Part shown: piece by piece, positions 1 through 9,591 of the stretch
How the letters are laid out: the number at the start of each line of letters is the position of its first letter
Numbering within the stretch: position 1 is the stretch's first letter
From: [Mycobacterium] manitobense
Lineage (GTDB): Bacteria; Actinomycetota; Actinomycetes; Mycobacteriales; Mycobacteriaceae
Length of the DNA stretch: 64,000 nt
Assembly (NCBI RefSeq): GCF_025821665.1
Contig: NZ_JACKSJ010000250.1
Location: 1 to 64,000, forward strand
Reading direction: 5' to 3'
Position numbers and translations under genes: made by a program
Notes under the pieces: model-generated
What the model saw: the letters and a program-made list of their open reading frames with translations, nothing else
The model's database searches: none
What the model was told of the DNA's origin: nothing

Positions 1-865
1 GGGCGCGCTGCCCAACCTGCTGCCCGGCGGGCGCCCGGTCGACGACCCGCAGGCGCGGGCGCAGACGGCGGCGGCATGGAACATCTCCGCACTGCCCGCC
101 GCCACCGGACGCGACACGGCGGCGATCCTCGACGCGGCGGGTTCGGGCGATGTGGGCGCCGTCCTCGTCGGCGGCGTCGACATCGCCGACCTGCCCGATC
201 CGGACGCCGCCATGGCGGCTTTGCGCGCCGCACCGTTCGTGGTGAGCCTGGAGCTGCGCGAGAGCGCGGTCACCGCGGTCGCCGACGTGGTGTTCCCCGT
301 GGCCCCTGTCGTGGAGAAGTCGGGTTCGTTCGTCAACTGGGAGGGGCGGCAGCGTCCGTTCCCCGCCGCGCTGCAGACCAACGCGAACGCCGACCGCAGG
401 GTGCTGCACATCCTCGCCGACGAGATGGGTGTGGACCTCGGACTGCCCACGCCGGAGGCGGCCGCGGCCGAGATGGCGGAGCTCGGCCTGTGGGCCGGCG
501 CGCGGCCGGCCGGTCCGGACGAGGCCGCGCTGGCCTCCCCCGTACCGGAGGCTGGCCAGGCGGTGCTGGCGAGCTGGCGCATGCTGCTCGACGCCGGTCG
601 TCTGCAGGACGGGGAGCCGCATCTCGCCGGCACCGCACGCCCACCGGTGGTCCGGATGTCGGCCGGGACCGCCGCCGAAATCGGGTGTGCCGAGGGCGAT
701 CCCGTGCGCGTCGGCACCGAACGCGGTGACGTCGTCCTGCCGCTAGCCGTCACCGACATGGCCGACCGGGTGGTGTGGCTGCCGACGAACTCCCCCGGCG
801 CCGCACTGCACCAGCGGCTCGGGGCCGGCGCGGGCGCCGTGGTGACGATCGGCCGGGCCACCTGA
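1..865 (+). CDS. nuoG: NADH-quinone oxidoreductase subunit G, C-terminal part
   Basis: This is the 3' end of a gene that begins before the window; the reading phase starts at base 2 and about 287 codons are visible. The residues resemble the C-terminal part of the molybdopterin-oxidoreductase-like domain of NuoG, the peripheral-arm iron-sulfur subunit of complex I. The stretch VVFPVAPVVEKSGSFVNWEG is typical of that family. The TGA stop (863-865) shares one base with the ATG of nuoH, and all following genes are nuo subunits in the usual order, which settles the assignment. The N-terminal Fe-S ligands lie outside the window and cannot be checked. Confidence 0.93.
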   Translation, partial: GALPNLLPGGRPVDDPQARAQTAAAWNISALPAATGRDTAAILDAAGSGDVGAVLVGGVDIADLPDPDAAMAALRAAPFVVSLELRESAVTAVADVVFPVAPVVEKSGSFVNWEGRQRPFPAALQTNANADRRVLHILADEMGVDLGLPTPEAAAAEMAELGLWAGARPAGPDEAALASPVPEAGQAVLASWRMLLDAGRLQDGEPHLAGTARPPVVRMSAGTAAEIGCAEGDPVRVGTERGDVVLPLAVTDMADRVVWLPTNSPGAALHQRLGAGAGAVVTIGRAT

Positions 866-2121
866 TGATCCACCCCGACCCGACCCTGTTCGGCCACGAC
901 CCGTGGTGGCTGATCCTCGCCAAGGCTGTCGGCGTCTTCGCGTTCCTCCTGCTAACGGTGCTGGCGGCGATCCTCATCGAACGCAAGGTGCTCGGCCGCA
1001 TGCAGATGCGCTTCGGGCCCAACCGCGTCGGGCCGAAGGGCCTGCTGCAGTCGCTGGCCGACGGCATCAAGCTGGCGCTCAAGGAAGGCCTCACCCCGGC
1101 AGGAGTGGACAAGCCGATCTATCTGCTCGCCCCGGTGATCGCGACGGTGCCGGCGTTCCTCGCCTTCGCCGTGATCCCGATGGGCGGCGCGGTGTCGGTG
1201 TTCGGCCACCGCACCGCCCTGCAGCTGACCGACCTGGCCGTCGCGGTGCTCTACATCCTCGCCGTCACCTCGGTCGGCGTGTACGGGATCGTGCTGGCCG
1301 GCTGGGCGTCCGGGTCCACCTACCCGCTGCTGGGCGGACTGCGGTCGAGCGCCCAGGTGGTGTCCTACGAGATCGCCATGGCGCTGTCGTTCGCGGCGGT
1401 GTTCCTCTACGCGGGCACCATGTCCACCTCCGGCATCGTGGCCGCGCAGGAACGCACGTGGTTCGTGTTCCTGCTGCTGCCTTCATTTCTCGTCTATGTC
1501 ACGTCGATGGTCGGCGAGACGAACCGGGCGCCGTTCGACCTGCCCGAGGCCGAGGGCGAACTGGTCGGCGGGTTCCACACCGAGTACTCGTCGCTGAAGT
1601 TCGCGATGTTCATGCTCGCCGAGTACGTCAACATGACGACGGTCTCCGCGCTGGCCACCACGATGTTCCTCGGCGGCTGGCACGCACCGTGGCCGATCAG
1701 CATCTGGGACGGCGCCAACACCGGCTGGTGGCCGCTGCTCTGGTTCACCGCCAAGGTGTGGGCGTTCCTGTTCCTCTACATCTGGCTGCGCGGCACCCTG
1801 CCGCGGCTGCGCTACGACCAGTTCATGGCCATCGGCTGGAAGGTGCTCATCCCGGTGTCGCTGGCCTGGATCATGGTGGTGGCCACGGCCCACAGCCTGC
1901 GTGTACACGGCGAAGGAGCGTGGGCGACCGCCCTGCTCATCGGCGGCACCCTCGCCACCCTGCTGCTCGCCAGGACACTGTGGCGGGCGCAGCGTCCCGG
2001 CAACCAACGATTCATCGCCGACCCGGTCGCGGGCCCGGATTCCTTCCCGGTGCCGCCGTTGCCGCACGAACATGCCGCAGCGACGGCCGAGTCCACCCCC
2101 AAGGAGAAGACCGATGCCTAA
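865..2121 (+). CDS. nuoH: NADH-quinone oxidoreductase subunit H
   Basis: NuoH (ND1) is the membrane subunit of complex I that forms much of the quinone chamber. The 418-residue product is hydrophobic throughout, with about eight to nine membrane segments. It contains the conserved acidic loop NRAPFDLPEAEGELVGGFH, which lines the quinone site. The frame is open upstream, but the ATG at 865 overlaps the nuoG stop and gives the normal N terminus, so I chose it. The last codons overlap the start of nuoI, indicating translational coupling. The C-terminal tail after about residue 385 is hydrophilic and Pro-rich. Confidence 0.96.
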   Translation: MIHPDPTLFGHDPWWLILAKAVGVFAFLLLTVLAAILIERKVLGRMQMRFGPNRVGPKGLLQSLADGIKLALKEGLTPAGVDKPIYLLAPVIATVPAFLAFAVIPMGGAVSVFGHRTALQLTDLAVAVLYILAVTSVGVYGIVLAGWASGSTYPLLGGLRSSAQVVSYEIAMALSFAAVFLYAGTMSTSGIVAAQERTWFVFLLLPSFLVYVTSMVGETNRAPFDLPEAEGELVGGFHTEYSSLKFAMFMLAEYVNMTTVSALATTMFLGGWHAPWPISIWDGANTGWWPLLWFTAKVWAFLFLYIWLRGTLPRLRYDQFMAIGWKVLIPVSLAWIMVVATAHSLRVHGEGAWATALLIGGTLATLLLARTLWRAQRPGNQRFIADPVAGPDSFPVPPLPHEHAAATAESTPKEKTDA

Positions 2122-2638
2122 GCTCTGGGACGCCGTCGCCGGATTCGCGGTCACCTTCACCACGATGTTCAAGAAGCCGATCACCGAGGAGTATCCGGAG
2201 AAACCCGGTCCGGTCGCCCCGCGGTACCACGGCCGCCACCAGCTCAACCGGTACGCCGACGGTCTCGAGAAGTGCATCGGCTGCGAATTGTGCGCATGGG
2301 CCTGCCCGGCCGACGCGATCTACGTGGAGGGCGCGGACAACACCGAGGCCGAACGGTTCTCGCCGGGCGAGCGGTACGGCCGGGTGTACCAGATCAACTA
2401 CCTGCGCTGCATCGGCTGCGGTCTTTGCATCGAGGCGTGCCCCACCCGGGCGCTGACGATGACCAACGAGTACGAGATGGCCGACGACAACCGCGCCGAT
2501 CTGATCTGGGGCAAGGACAAGCTGCTGGCGCCGATGCAGGCCGGGATGACGCCGCCGCCGCACGCCATGGCTCCCGGCGCATGCGACGACGACTACTACC
2601 TCGGCCGGATCGCCCCCGTCCCGGAGATCACCACGTGA
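2114..2638 (+). CDS. nuoI: NADH-quinone oxidoreductase subunit I (2x[4Fe-4S])
   Basis: NuoI (TYKY) carries clusters N6a and N6b and passes electrons to the quinone site. The 174-residue protein has two classical ferredoxin motifs, CIGCELCAWACP (Cys 54, 57, 60, 64) and CIGCGLCIEACP (Cys 99, 102, 105, 109), so all eight ligands are present. The start ATG at 2114 follows an AAGGAGAAG ribosome binding site and overlaps the end of nuoH by eight bases. A much longer open frame upstream is a shadow of nuoH. Confidence 0.97.
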   Translation: MPKLWDAVAGFAVTFTTMFKKPITEEYPEKPGPVAPRYHGRHQLNRYADGLEKCIGCELCAWACPADAIYVEGADNTEAERFSPGERYGRVYQINYLRCIGCGLCIEACPTRALTMTNEYEMADDNRADLIWGKDKLLAPMQAGMTPPPHAMAPGACDDDYYLGRIAPVPEITT

Positions 2639-3444
2639 CCGATGCCGTGATGCTGCTCGCCGCCGAGGGCGCCACCCGCACCACCACCACCGAGGCCGTC
2701 ATGTTCTGGGTGCTCGGCACCATCGCGGTCATCGGCGCGGTCGGGGTGGTGGCCGCACCGAAGGCCGTGTACTCCGCGGTGTCCCTGGCCGGCACGATGA
2801 TCGTGCTGGCCATGCTCTACATCGCCCAGGACGCGCTGTTCCTCGGTGTCGTGCAGGTTGTGGTCTACACCGGTGCGGTGATGATGCTGTTCCTGTTCGT
2901 GCTGATGCTGATCGGCGTCGACCTGTCCGAGTCGCTGACGGAAACACTTCGCGGGCAACGGGTCACGGCGATCGCGGTCGGCGCCGGATTCGGCATACTG
3001 CTCATCGCCGGCATCGGCAGCGTGTCGACCACCGGGTTCACCGGACTGGCCGAGGCCAACGCGGGCGGCAATGTCGAGGGGCTGGCCGCCCTGATCTTCA
3101 CCCGCTACCTGTGGGCCTTCGAACTGACCGGGGCGCTGCTCATCACCGCGGCGCTGGGCGCCATGGTGCTGGCCCACCGCGAGCGCTTCGAGCACCGGAA
3201 GACCCAACGCGAACTGGCCATCGAACGCTTCCAGACCGGCGGGCACGCGACGCCGATGCCCAATCCCGGTGTGTACGCCCGGCACAACGCCGTCGACATG
3301 CCGGGCCGGCTGCCGGACGGCTCGGCCTCCGAATCGTCGGTCAGCGCGACCCTGCAGCGGCGGCCCGTGCCCACGATGGACGTCGCACCGATCGACGGCA
3401 ACGGTAGGAACGGCCACGCCAACGGCAGGAACGGTCGTCGATGA
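2635..3444 (+). CDS. nuoJ: NADH-quinone oxidoreductase subunit J
   Basis: NuoJ (ND6) is a membrane subunit next to the quinone module. The GTG at 2635 overlaps the nuoI stop as GTGA and gives a 269-residue protein with about five membrane segments. It includes the conserved YxxxxxALFLGVVQVVVYTGAV-type helix carrying the pi-bulge found in this subunit. The C-terminal ~90 residues are hydrophilic and end in a low-complexity Asn-Gly-Arg stretch, an extension often seen in actinobacterial NuoJ. The stop overlaps the nuoK start as ATGA. Confidence 0.95.
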   Translation: MTDAVMLLAAEGATRTTTTEAVMFWVLGTIAVIGAVGVVAAPKAVYSAVSLAGTMIVLAMLYIAQDALFLGVVQVVVYTGAVMMLFLFVLMLIGVDLSESLTETLRGQRVTAIAVGAGFGILLIAGIGSVSTTGFTGLAEANAGGNVEGLAALIFTRYLWAFELTGALLITAALGAMVLAHRERFEHRKTQRELAIERFQTGGHATPMPNPGVYARHNAVDMPGRLPDGSASESSVSATLQRRPVPTMDVAPIDGNGRNGHANGRNGRR

Positions 3445-3740
3445 ACCCCGACAACTACCTGTACCTGTCGGCGCTGCTGTTCACGATCGGCGCCGCGGGA
3501 GTACTGCTGCGCCGCAACGCGATCATCATGTTCATGTGTGTGGAACTGATGCTCAACGCGGCGAACCTGGCGTTCGTCGCATTCTCCCGGATGCACGGCC
3601 ACCTCGACGGACAGGTGGTGGCGTTCTTCACCATGGTGGTCGCGGCCTGCGAGGTGGTGATCGGCCTCGCGATCATCATGACCATCTTCCGCTCCCGCCG
3701 CTCGGCCTCGGTCGACGACGCCAGTCTGCTGAAACACTAG
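3441..3740 (+). CDS. nuoK: NADH-quinone oxidoreductase subunit K
   Basis: NuoK (ND4L) is a small antiporter-like membrane subunit of complex I. The 99-residue length and three predicted membrane helices match the family exactly. Two buried glutamates expected for proton transfer are visible in FMCVELMLNAANLAF and in VVAACEVVIGLAI. The start codon overlaps the nuoJ stop (ATGA), and the gene is followed six bases later by nuoL. Confidence 0.97.
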   Translation: MNPDNYLYLSALLFTIGAAGVLLRRNAIIMFMCVELMLNAANLAFVAFSRMHGHLDGQVVAFFTMVVAACEVVIGLAIIMTIFRSRRSASVDDASLLKH

Positions 3741-3746
3741 GCGCGC

Positions 3747-5627
3747 ATGACACTTCCGGTATGGCTGCTCATTGCCCTCCCGTTGGCGGGCGCCGCGGTC
3801 CTGTTGCTGGCCGGGCGTCGCACCGACCGGTGGGGCCACCTGCTGGGTTGCGCGGCGGCGATCGCGTCCTTCGTCGTCGGCGCGGTGCTGTTCGCGGGCA
3901 TGCTCGGCCGCGAGGCCGAGGACCGCGCGGTGGTCGAGACGCTGTACTCCTGGGTGCCCGTCGCAGGCCTTCAGGTCGACTTCGGACTGCAGCTCGACCA
4001 GCTGTCGATGTGCTTCGTGCTGCTGATCACCGGGGTCGGCTCGTTGATCCACGTCTACTCCGTCGGCTACATGAAAAGCGACGTCGGTCGCCGAAGGTTC
4101 TTTGCGTACCTCAACCTCTTCCTGGCCGCCATGCTGCTGCTGGTGCTCGCCGACAACTACCTCGGGCTCTACATGGGCTGGGAGGGCGTCGGTCTGGCGT
4201 CCTACCTGCTCATCGGGTTCTGGTCGCACAAGCCGTCGGCGGCCGCCGCGGCAAAGAAGGCGTTCGTGGTCAACCGGGTCGGCGACATGGGCCTCGCGAT
4301 CGCGCTGATGATCATGTTCGCCACCGTCGGCTCGGTGTCGTTCGCGACGGTGTTTGCCGGCGCCGACCAGCTTTCCGACGGCATGCTCACCGCCGTCGGT
4401 CTGATGCTGCTGCTCGGCGCGTGCGGCAAGTCAGCACAGGTGCCGCTGCAGTCGTGGCTCGGTGACGCCATGGAGGGCCCCACCCCGGTGTCGGCGCTGA
4501 TCCACGCCGCCACCATGGTCACCGCGGGCGTGTACCTGATCGTGCGGTCCGGACCGATCTTCGACCTCGCTCCCACCGCGCAACTCGGCGTGGTCATCGT
4601 CGGCGCGGTCACCCTGCTCTTCGGCGCGATCATCGGCTGCGCGAAGGACGACATCAAGAAGGCGCTCGCCGCGTCGACGATGAGCCAGATCGGCTACATG
4701 GTGCTGGCCGCCGGACTCGGTCCCGCCGGATACGCGTTCGCGATCATGCACCTGCTCACCCACGGCTTCTTCAAGGCGGGGCTGTTCCTGGGCGCCGGTT
4801 CGGTGATGCACGCCATGGACGACGAGGTGAACATGCGCCGCTACGGCGGGTTGCGCACCGCGTTGCCGATCACCTTCGCGACGTTCGGACTGGGATACCT
4901 GGCCATCATCGGGATACCGCCGCTGGCCGGATTCTTCTCCAAGGACGGCATCATCGAGGCCGCGCTCGGCGCGGGTGGCGCCAAGGGGATCATCCTCGGC
5001 GGCACGGCGATACTCGGCGCAGGCATCACCGCGTTCTATATGACCCGGGTGATGCTGTTGACGTTCTTCGGTGAACGCCGGTGGGCGGACCACGTCCATC
5101 CGCACGAAGCGCCGAAAGTGATGACGTGGCCGATGATCCTGCTCGCGGTCGGTTCGGTGGGCTCCGGCGCGCTGTTCGCGATCGGCGGGACACTCGAACA
5201 CTGGCTCGAACCCGTCGTCGGCAGCCACGAGATCCATCACGTGGCACCGGTGTGGGTGGTCACCGCGATCATCCTCGGCGTGGTGGCCGTCGGTATCGCG
5301 GTGGCCGTCCGTGCCTACGGCACCCGGCCGGTGCCCGCAGAACCGCCTGCCGGATCGGCACTCACCGCGGCGGCCCGGCGTGACCTCTACGGCGACGCCG
5401 TCAACGAGGCGGTGTTCATGCGTGGAGGACAGGTGGTGACCCGGGCGATGGTCGGCGTCGACGACAAGGGCGTCGACGGCGCCGCCACCGGACTGGCCGC
5501 GGTGGTCGGCAGGTCATCGGGTGCGTTGCAGCAGTGGCAGACCGGGTTCGCCCGGTCGTATGCATTGTCGATGCTCGCCGGCGCCGCACTGGTGATCGGC
5601 ATGATCATGGCGGTACGGGTGTGGTGA
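3747..5627 (+). CDS. nuoL: NADH-quinone oxidoreductase subunit L
   Basis: NuoL (ND5) is the most distal proton-pumping subunit of complex I. The 626-residue protein has the many-helix Mrp-antiporter fold. Recognisable motifs include LYMGWEGVGLASYLLIGFW (key Glu of helix 5) and the Lys-bearing helix around LLLGACGKSAQVPLQSWLGD. The long amphipathic lateral helix is expected in the C-terminal third. The ATG at 3747 lies six bases after nuoK, and the TGA overlaps the GTG start of nuoM. Confidence 0.97.
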   Translation: MTLPVWLLIALPLAGAAVLLLAGRRTDRWGHLLGCAAAIASFVVGAVLFAGMLGREAEDRAVVETLYSWVPVAGLQVDFGLQLDQLSMCFVLLITGVGSLIHVYSVGYMKSDVGRRRFFAYLNLFLAAMLLLVLADNYLGLYMGWEGVGLASYLLIGFWSHKPSAAAAAKKAFVVNRVGDMGLAIALMIMFATVGSVSFATVFAGADQLSDGMLTAVGLMLLLGACGKSAQVPLQSWLGDAMEGPTPVSALIHAATMVTAGVYLIVRSGPIFDLAPTAQLGVVIVGAVTLLFGAIIGCAKDDIKKALAASTMSQIGYMVLAAGLGPAGYAFAIMHLLTHGFFKAGLFLGAGSVMHAMDDEVNMRRYGGLRTALPITFATFGLGYLAIIGIPPLAGFFSKDGIIEAALGAGGAKGIILGGTAILGAGITAFYMTRVMLLTFFGERRWADHVHPHEAPKVMTWPMILLAVGSVGSGALFAIGGTLEHWLEPVVGSHEIHHVAPVWVVTAIILGVVAVGIAVAVRAYGTRPVPAEPPAGSALTAAARRDLYGDAVNEAVFMRGGQVVTRAMVGVDDKGVDGAATGLAAVVGRSSGALQQWQTGFARSYALSMLAGAALVIGMIMAVRVW

Positions 5628-7201
5628 GCGCTTTTCCGTGGCTGAGCGTGCTGTGGGCGGTGCCGATCCTGGGCGCAGGCGCCGTGATGCTGATGCCCGC
5701 GACCCGGCGGACACTGGCCAAGTGGGTGGCGCTTGCCGTCGCGGTGGCCGTGCTGGTGTTGACCGCCGTGATCGCCGTCCGTTTCGACCCCACCGGCGCG
5801 CAATACCAGTTCGTCGAATCACGCCGGTGGATACCGTCGTTCGGCACCGGATACATCCTCGGCGTCGACGGCATCGCACTGGCCCTCGTGGTGCTGACCG
5901 CTGTGCTGGTACCGCTGCTGATTGTCGCCGGCTGGAACGACGCAGGCGCGCAACGACGCTCGGTCCACACTTATTTCGCGTTGACCCTGGCCGTCGAGGG
6001 CATGGTCATGATGTCGCTGGTCGCGCTGGACGTGCTGCTGTTCTACGTGTTCTTCGAGGCGATGCTCATCCCGATGTACTTCCTGATCGGCGGCTTCGGC
6101 GGCGAGAACCGGTCCGCGGCGGCGGTGCGATTCCTGCTGTACAACCTGTTCGGCGGGCTGATCATGCTGGCCGCGGTGATCGGCCTCTACGTGGCGACGG
6201 CGGGCAGCGCCGCCTTCGACGCAGGCACCTTCGACTTCCGGGTCATCGTCGCCGCAGTGTCGTCCGGAGAGTTCGCCCCCAGCCCCGCGGTGCTGAACCT
6301 GCTGTTCCTCGGGTTCATGTTCGCGTTCGCCGTCAAGGCGCCACTGTGGCCGTTCCACCGCTGGTTGCCCGATGCGGCAGTGGAGGCCACGCCGGCCAGT
6401 GCGGTGCTGATGATGGCCGTGATGGACAAGGTCGGCACCTTCGGGATGCTGCGCTACTGCCTGCAGCTGTTCCCCGACGCCTCGACGCTGTTCCGGCCCG
6501 TGGTGATCACCCTGGCGGTGATCGGCATCGTCTACGGCGCGATCCTCGCGATCGGGCAGACCGACGTCATGCGGTTGATCGCCTACACCTCGATCTCCCA
6601 CTTCGGCTTCATCATCCTCGGCATCTTCGTGATGACCAGTCAGGGCCAGTCGGGGTCCACGCTGTACATGGTGAACCACGGCATCTCCACCGCGGCGCTG
6701 TTCCTCATCGCGGGATTCCTGGTGTCGCGGCGCGGTTCCCGCATGATCGACGCCTACGGCGGTGTCCAGAAGGTGGCGCCGGTACTGGCAGGCACCTTCC
6801 TGGTGGCCGGGCTGGCGACGCTGTCGCTGCCCGGCCTGGCCCCGTTCATCAGCGAATTCCTGGTGCTGATCGGCACATTCACGCGGTACCCGGTGCTGGC
6901 GGTGATCGCCGCGACCGCGCTGGTGCTGTCGGCGGTGTACATCCTGTGGATGTACCAGCGGATGATGACCGGCCCGGTTCCCGACGAGCTGGCCGACGGC
7001 GCCCACCGGATCCGTGACCTGGTGCCCCGTGAACTCGTCGTCGTCGCACCGCTGATCGCACTGCTGCTGATCCTCGGCGTCTACCCGAAACCGGCTCTGG
7101 ACGTGATCAACCCGGCGGTCGAGCACACGCTGACCACGATCGACCAGCGCGATCCGGCTCCGAGCGTCGCCGTGTCGACCGAAGCCGAAGGGGGCCGCTG
7201 A
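5624..7201 (+). CDS. nuoM: NADH-quinone oxidoreductase subunit M
   Basis: NuoM (ND4) is a proton-pumping antiporter-like subunit of complex I. The GTG at 5624 overlaps the nuoL stop; an adjacent in-frame GTG at 5621 is equally possible. The product is 525 residues and almost wholly membrane embedded. It contains LLFYVFFEAMLIPMYFLIG with the conserved Glu, and the Lys-bearing FAVKAPLWPFHRWLPDA motif characteristic of NuoM. It is followed after one base by nuoN. Confidence 0.96.
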   Translation: MSAFPWLSVLWAVPILGAGAVMLMPATRRTLAKWVALAVAVAVLVLTAVIAVRFDPTGAQYQFVESRRWIPSFGTGYILGVDGIALALVVLTAVLVPLLIVAGWNDAGAQRRSVHTYFALTLAVEGMVMMSLVALDVLLFYVFFEAMLIPMYFLIGGFGGENRSAAAVRFLLYNLFGGLIMLAAVIGLYVATAGSAAFDAGTFDFRVIVAAVSSGEFAPSPAVLNLLFLGFMFAFAVKAPLWPFHRWLPDAAVEATPASAVLMMAVMDKVGTFGMLRYCLQLFPDASTLFRPVVITLAVIGIVYGAILAIGQTDVMRLIAYTSISHFGFIILGIFVMTSQGQSGSTLYMVNHGISTAALFLIAGFLVSRRGSRMIDAYGGVQKVAPVLAGTFLVAGLATLSLPGLAPFISEFLVLIGTFTRYPVLAVIAATALVLSAVYILWMYQRMMTGPVPDELADGAHRIRDLVPRELVVVAPLIALLLILGVYPKPALDVINPAVEHTLTTIDQRDPAPSVAVSTEAEGGR

Positions 7202-7202
7202 C

Positions 7203-8768
7203 ATGCCCACGCCGAGCGTCGAGTACGGCCTGCTGTCGCCGATGCTGATCGTGCTCGCCGCGGCCGTGCTCGGAGTTCTCCTCGAGGCGTTCCTGCCCCG
7301 GCGCAGCCGCTACGGAGCCCAGGTCGCACTGGCCCTCGGCGCCCTCGTCGCGGCGCTCGTCGCGGTGGTCGTGCTGGCGCGCAGGCACACCGAGAGCCGG
7401 GCGGTGATGGGCGCCGTCGTGGTGGACGCCCCCGCGCTGTTCCTGCAGGGCACCGTGCTGCTGGTCGCCGTGCTGGGAATCCTGCTCATCGCCGAGCGTC
7501 AGATCCCCGCCCGGGGCGAAACCGGGGACACAGCAGGTGGACTCGACTCCTTCACACCGCAGGCGTCGGCGATCACCGGCAGCGTCGCCGAGCAGTTGGC
7601 CACTAAGGCGGGGGTGATCCAGACAGAGGTCTTCCCGCTGACCATGTTCGCCGTCGGCGGCATGCTGCTGTTCCCGGCCGCCGACGACCTGCTCACCATG
7701 TTCATCGCGCTGGAGGTGCTGTCACTGCCGCTGTACCTGCTGTGTGGCCTTGCGCGACGGCGGCGGCAGCTGTCGCAGGAAGCGGCGTTGAAGTACTTCC
7801 TGTTGGGCGCCTTCTCCTCAGCGTTCTTCCTCTACGGCGCGGCCATGCTGTACGGCTACGCCGGCACGCTGGACCTGCGCGGCATCGCCACCGTCGTCTC
7901 CGCCGGGACAGGGCGACCGATCACGCTCGCGCTGATCGGCACCGGCCTGCTGCTGGTCGGTGTGTTGTTCAAGGTCGGTGCGGTGCCGTTCCACTCGTGG
8001 ATCCCCGACGTGTACCAGGGGGCGCCGACCCCGGTGACCGCGTTCATGGCGGCGGCCACCAAGATCGCCGCATTCGGGGCGATGCTGCGCATCTTCTACG
8101 TCGCCCTGCCCGAACTGCGGGACGACTGGCGGCCGGTGCTGTGGGCGATCGCCATCCTCACCATGGTGATCGGCACGGTCACCGCCGTCACCCAGACCGA
8201 CGTCAAACGCATGCTGGCCTACTCCGCCGTCGCGCATTCGGGCTTCGTCCTGACCGGCGTGATCGCAGAGAACCGGGCGGGCCTGTCCTCCACGCTGTTC
8301 TACCTGTTCGCCTACGGCTTCAGCACGCTGGGCGCCTTCGCCGTGGTGAGCCTGGTTCGCGACGCCAATGGCGAGGAGGAGACGGCGATGGCTCGCTGGG
8401 CAGGGCTGGGCCGGCGGTATCCGCTTGTCGGAGTGGTGTTCTCGCTGTTCCTGCTCGCGTTCGCCGGGATTCCGCTCACCAGTGGCTTCGTCAGCAAGTT
8501 CGCGGTGTTCAAGGCGGCGGGCGAAGGTGGCGCGATCCCGTTGGTGGTGGTCGGTGTGGTCGCCAGCGCCATCGCCGCGTACTTCTACGTGCGGGTGATC
8601 GTGCTGATGTTCTTCACCGAACCCCCCGACGACGCGCCGGAAGTGGTGGTGCCCAGCGGCCTGACGACGGCCGCGGTGACCATCACGGCCGCGGTCACCC
8701 TCGCGCTCGGCGCGCTACCGCAGCCGCTTCTCGATCTGGCCGACAACGCCGACCAATTCCTGCGCTGA
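7203..8768 (+). CDS. nuoN: NADH-quinone oxidoreductase subunit N
   Basis: NuoN (ND2) is the third antiporter-like pump subunit and the last gene of the nuo operon. The 521-residue protein has about 14 membrane helices. Typical motifs are MLFIALEVLSLPLY-like residues near position 165 and VGAVPFHSWIPDVYQGAPTP with its conserved Lys before it. No strong hairpin-plus-T-run terminator was seen after the stop; the enoyl-CoA hydratase gene starts only 12 bases later. Confidence 0.96.
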   Translation: MPTPSVEYGLLSPMLIVLAAAVLGVLLEAFLPRRSRYGAQVALALGALVAALVAVVVLARRHTESRAVMGAVVVDAPALFLQGTVLLVAVLGILLIAERQIPARGETGDTAGGLDSFTPQASAITGSVAEQLATKAGVIQTEVFPLTMFAVGGMLLFPAADDLLTMFIALEVLSLPLYLLCGLARRRRQLSQEAALKYFLLGAFSSAFFLYGAAMLYGYAGTLDLRGIATVVSAGTGRPITLALIGTGLLLVGVLFKVGAVPFHSWIPDVYQGAPTPVTAFMAAATKIAAFGAMLRIFYVALPELRDDWRPVLWAIAILTMVIGTVTAVTQTDVKRMLAYSAVAHSGFVLTGVIAENRAGLSSTLFYLFAYGFSTLGAFAVVSLVRDANGEEETAMARWAGLGRRYPLVGVVFSLFLLAFAGIPLTSGFVSKFAVFKAAGEGGAIPLVVVGVVASAIAAYFYVRVIVLMFFTEPPDDAPEVVVPSGLTTAAVTITAAVTLALGALPQPLLDLADNADQFLR

Positions 8769-8780
8769 GATGATCGGGCC

Positions 8781-9563
8781 ATGACCGACCTCGACGCGCT
8801 CGTGCTGATCCTCGACCAAGGTGCCGTGCGGCTGATCACGATGAACCGGCCGCGGGCGCGGAACGCGTTGAGCCGGCGGCTGATTCGCGAGCTCTATACA
8901 GCGCTGACCGATGCCGACGCCGATGCCTCGGTGCGCGCGGTGGTGCTGACCGGCGCCGATCCGGCGTTCTGCGCCGGGGTCGACCTCAAGGAGGCCCAGC
9001 AGCTCGGCACGGCCTACTTCGAGGAGTTCCGTGAGCACAGCTGCATCAATGCCACCGGCCGGATGCGGACACCGATCATCGGGGCCGTCAACGGCGCGGT
9101 CTTCACCGGCGGCCTGGAGATGGCGCTGGGCTGCGACTTCCTGATCGCCTCGGAGCGGGCGGTGTTCGCCGACACCCATGCCCGGGTCGGCATCCTGCCC
9201 GGCGGAGGGATGACCGCGCGATTGCCCCACGTCGTCGGGTCGGCGATGGCGCGCCGGCTGTCGATGACCGGTGAGGTGGTCGACGCCGCCCGCGCCGAAC
9301 GGATCGGCCTGGTCACCGAGGTCGTCGCCCACGACCGCCTCGTCGAACGGGCGTTGGAGTTGGCGCACCAGATCGCCGAGGTACCGGCGCCGACGATGGC
9401 CGGGTTGAAGGAGATCTACGCGCGCGGCCAGGAGCCCGTCCTCTCCCCCGCGCTGGCGGCCGAGCAGGAGATCGCGGCGGCGCAGACGCGGGACTTCGCG
9501 GACCTCGGTGAGCGGTTCAGCCGGGTGAGCGCGCGCAACAAGGGGCAGATCGCCGGGGAATAG
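8781..9563 (+). CDS. enoyl-CoA hydratase/isomerase family protein
   Basis: This 260-residue crotonase-family protein probably hydrates or isomerises a CoA thioester in beta-oxidation or a related pathway. The oxyanion-hole segments are visible: the first as DPAFCAGVDLKE and the second as VNGAVFTGGLEMALGCD. The position of the usual second catalytic Glu falls in GILPGGGMTARLP, where glycine occurs, so hydratase activity is uncertain. It lies 12 bases after nuoN in the same direction and may be cotranscribed with it, although its role is unrelated. Mycobacterial genomes carry many echA paralogs, and I cannot say which one this is. Confidence 0.85.
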   Translation: MTDLDALVLILDQGAVRLITMNRPRARNALSRRLIRELYTALTDADADASVRAVVLTGADPAFCAGVDLKEAQQLGTAYFEEFREHSCINATGRMRTPIIGAVNGAVFTGGLEMALGCDFLIASERAVFADTHARVGILPGGGMTARLPHVVGSAMARRLSMTGEVVDAARAERIGLVTEVVAHDRLVERALELAHQIAEVPAPTMAGLKEIYARGQEPVLSPALAAEQEIAAAQTRDFADLGERFSRVSARNKGQIAGE

Positions 9564-9591
9564 CTCGCCGCCGGTCGCGGTTGTGGCGCGC

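Noticed and set aside
5819..7210. A 463-codon minus-strand frame
   Set aside because: It is antisense to nuoM with biased composition (Gln, His, Asp and Arg repeats) and no motif. It is a shadow.
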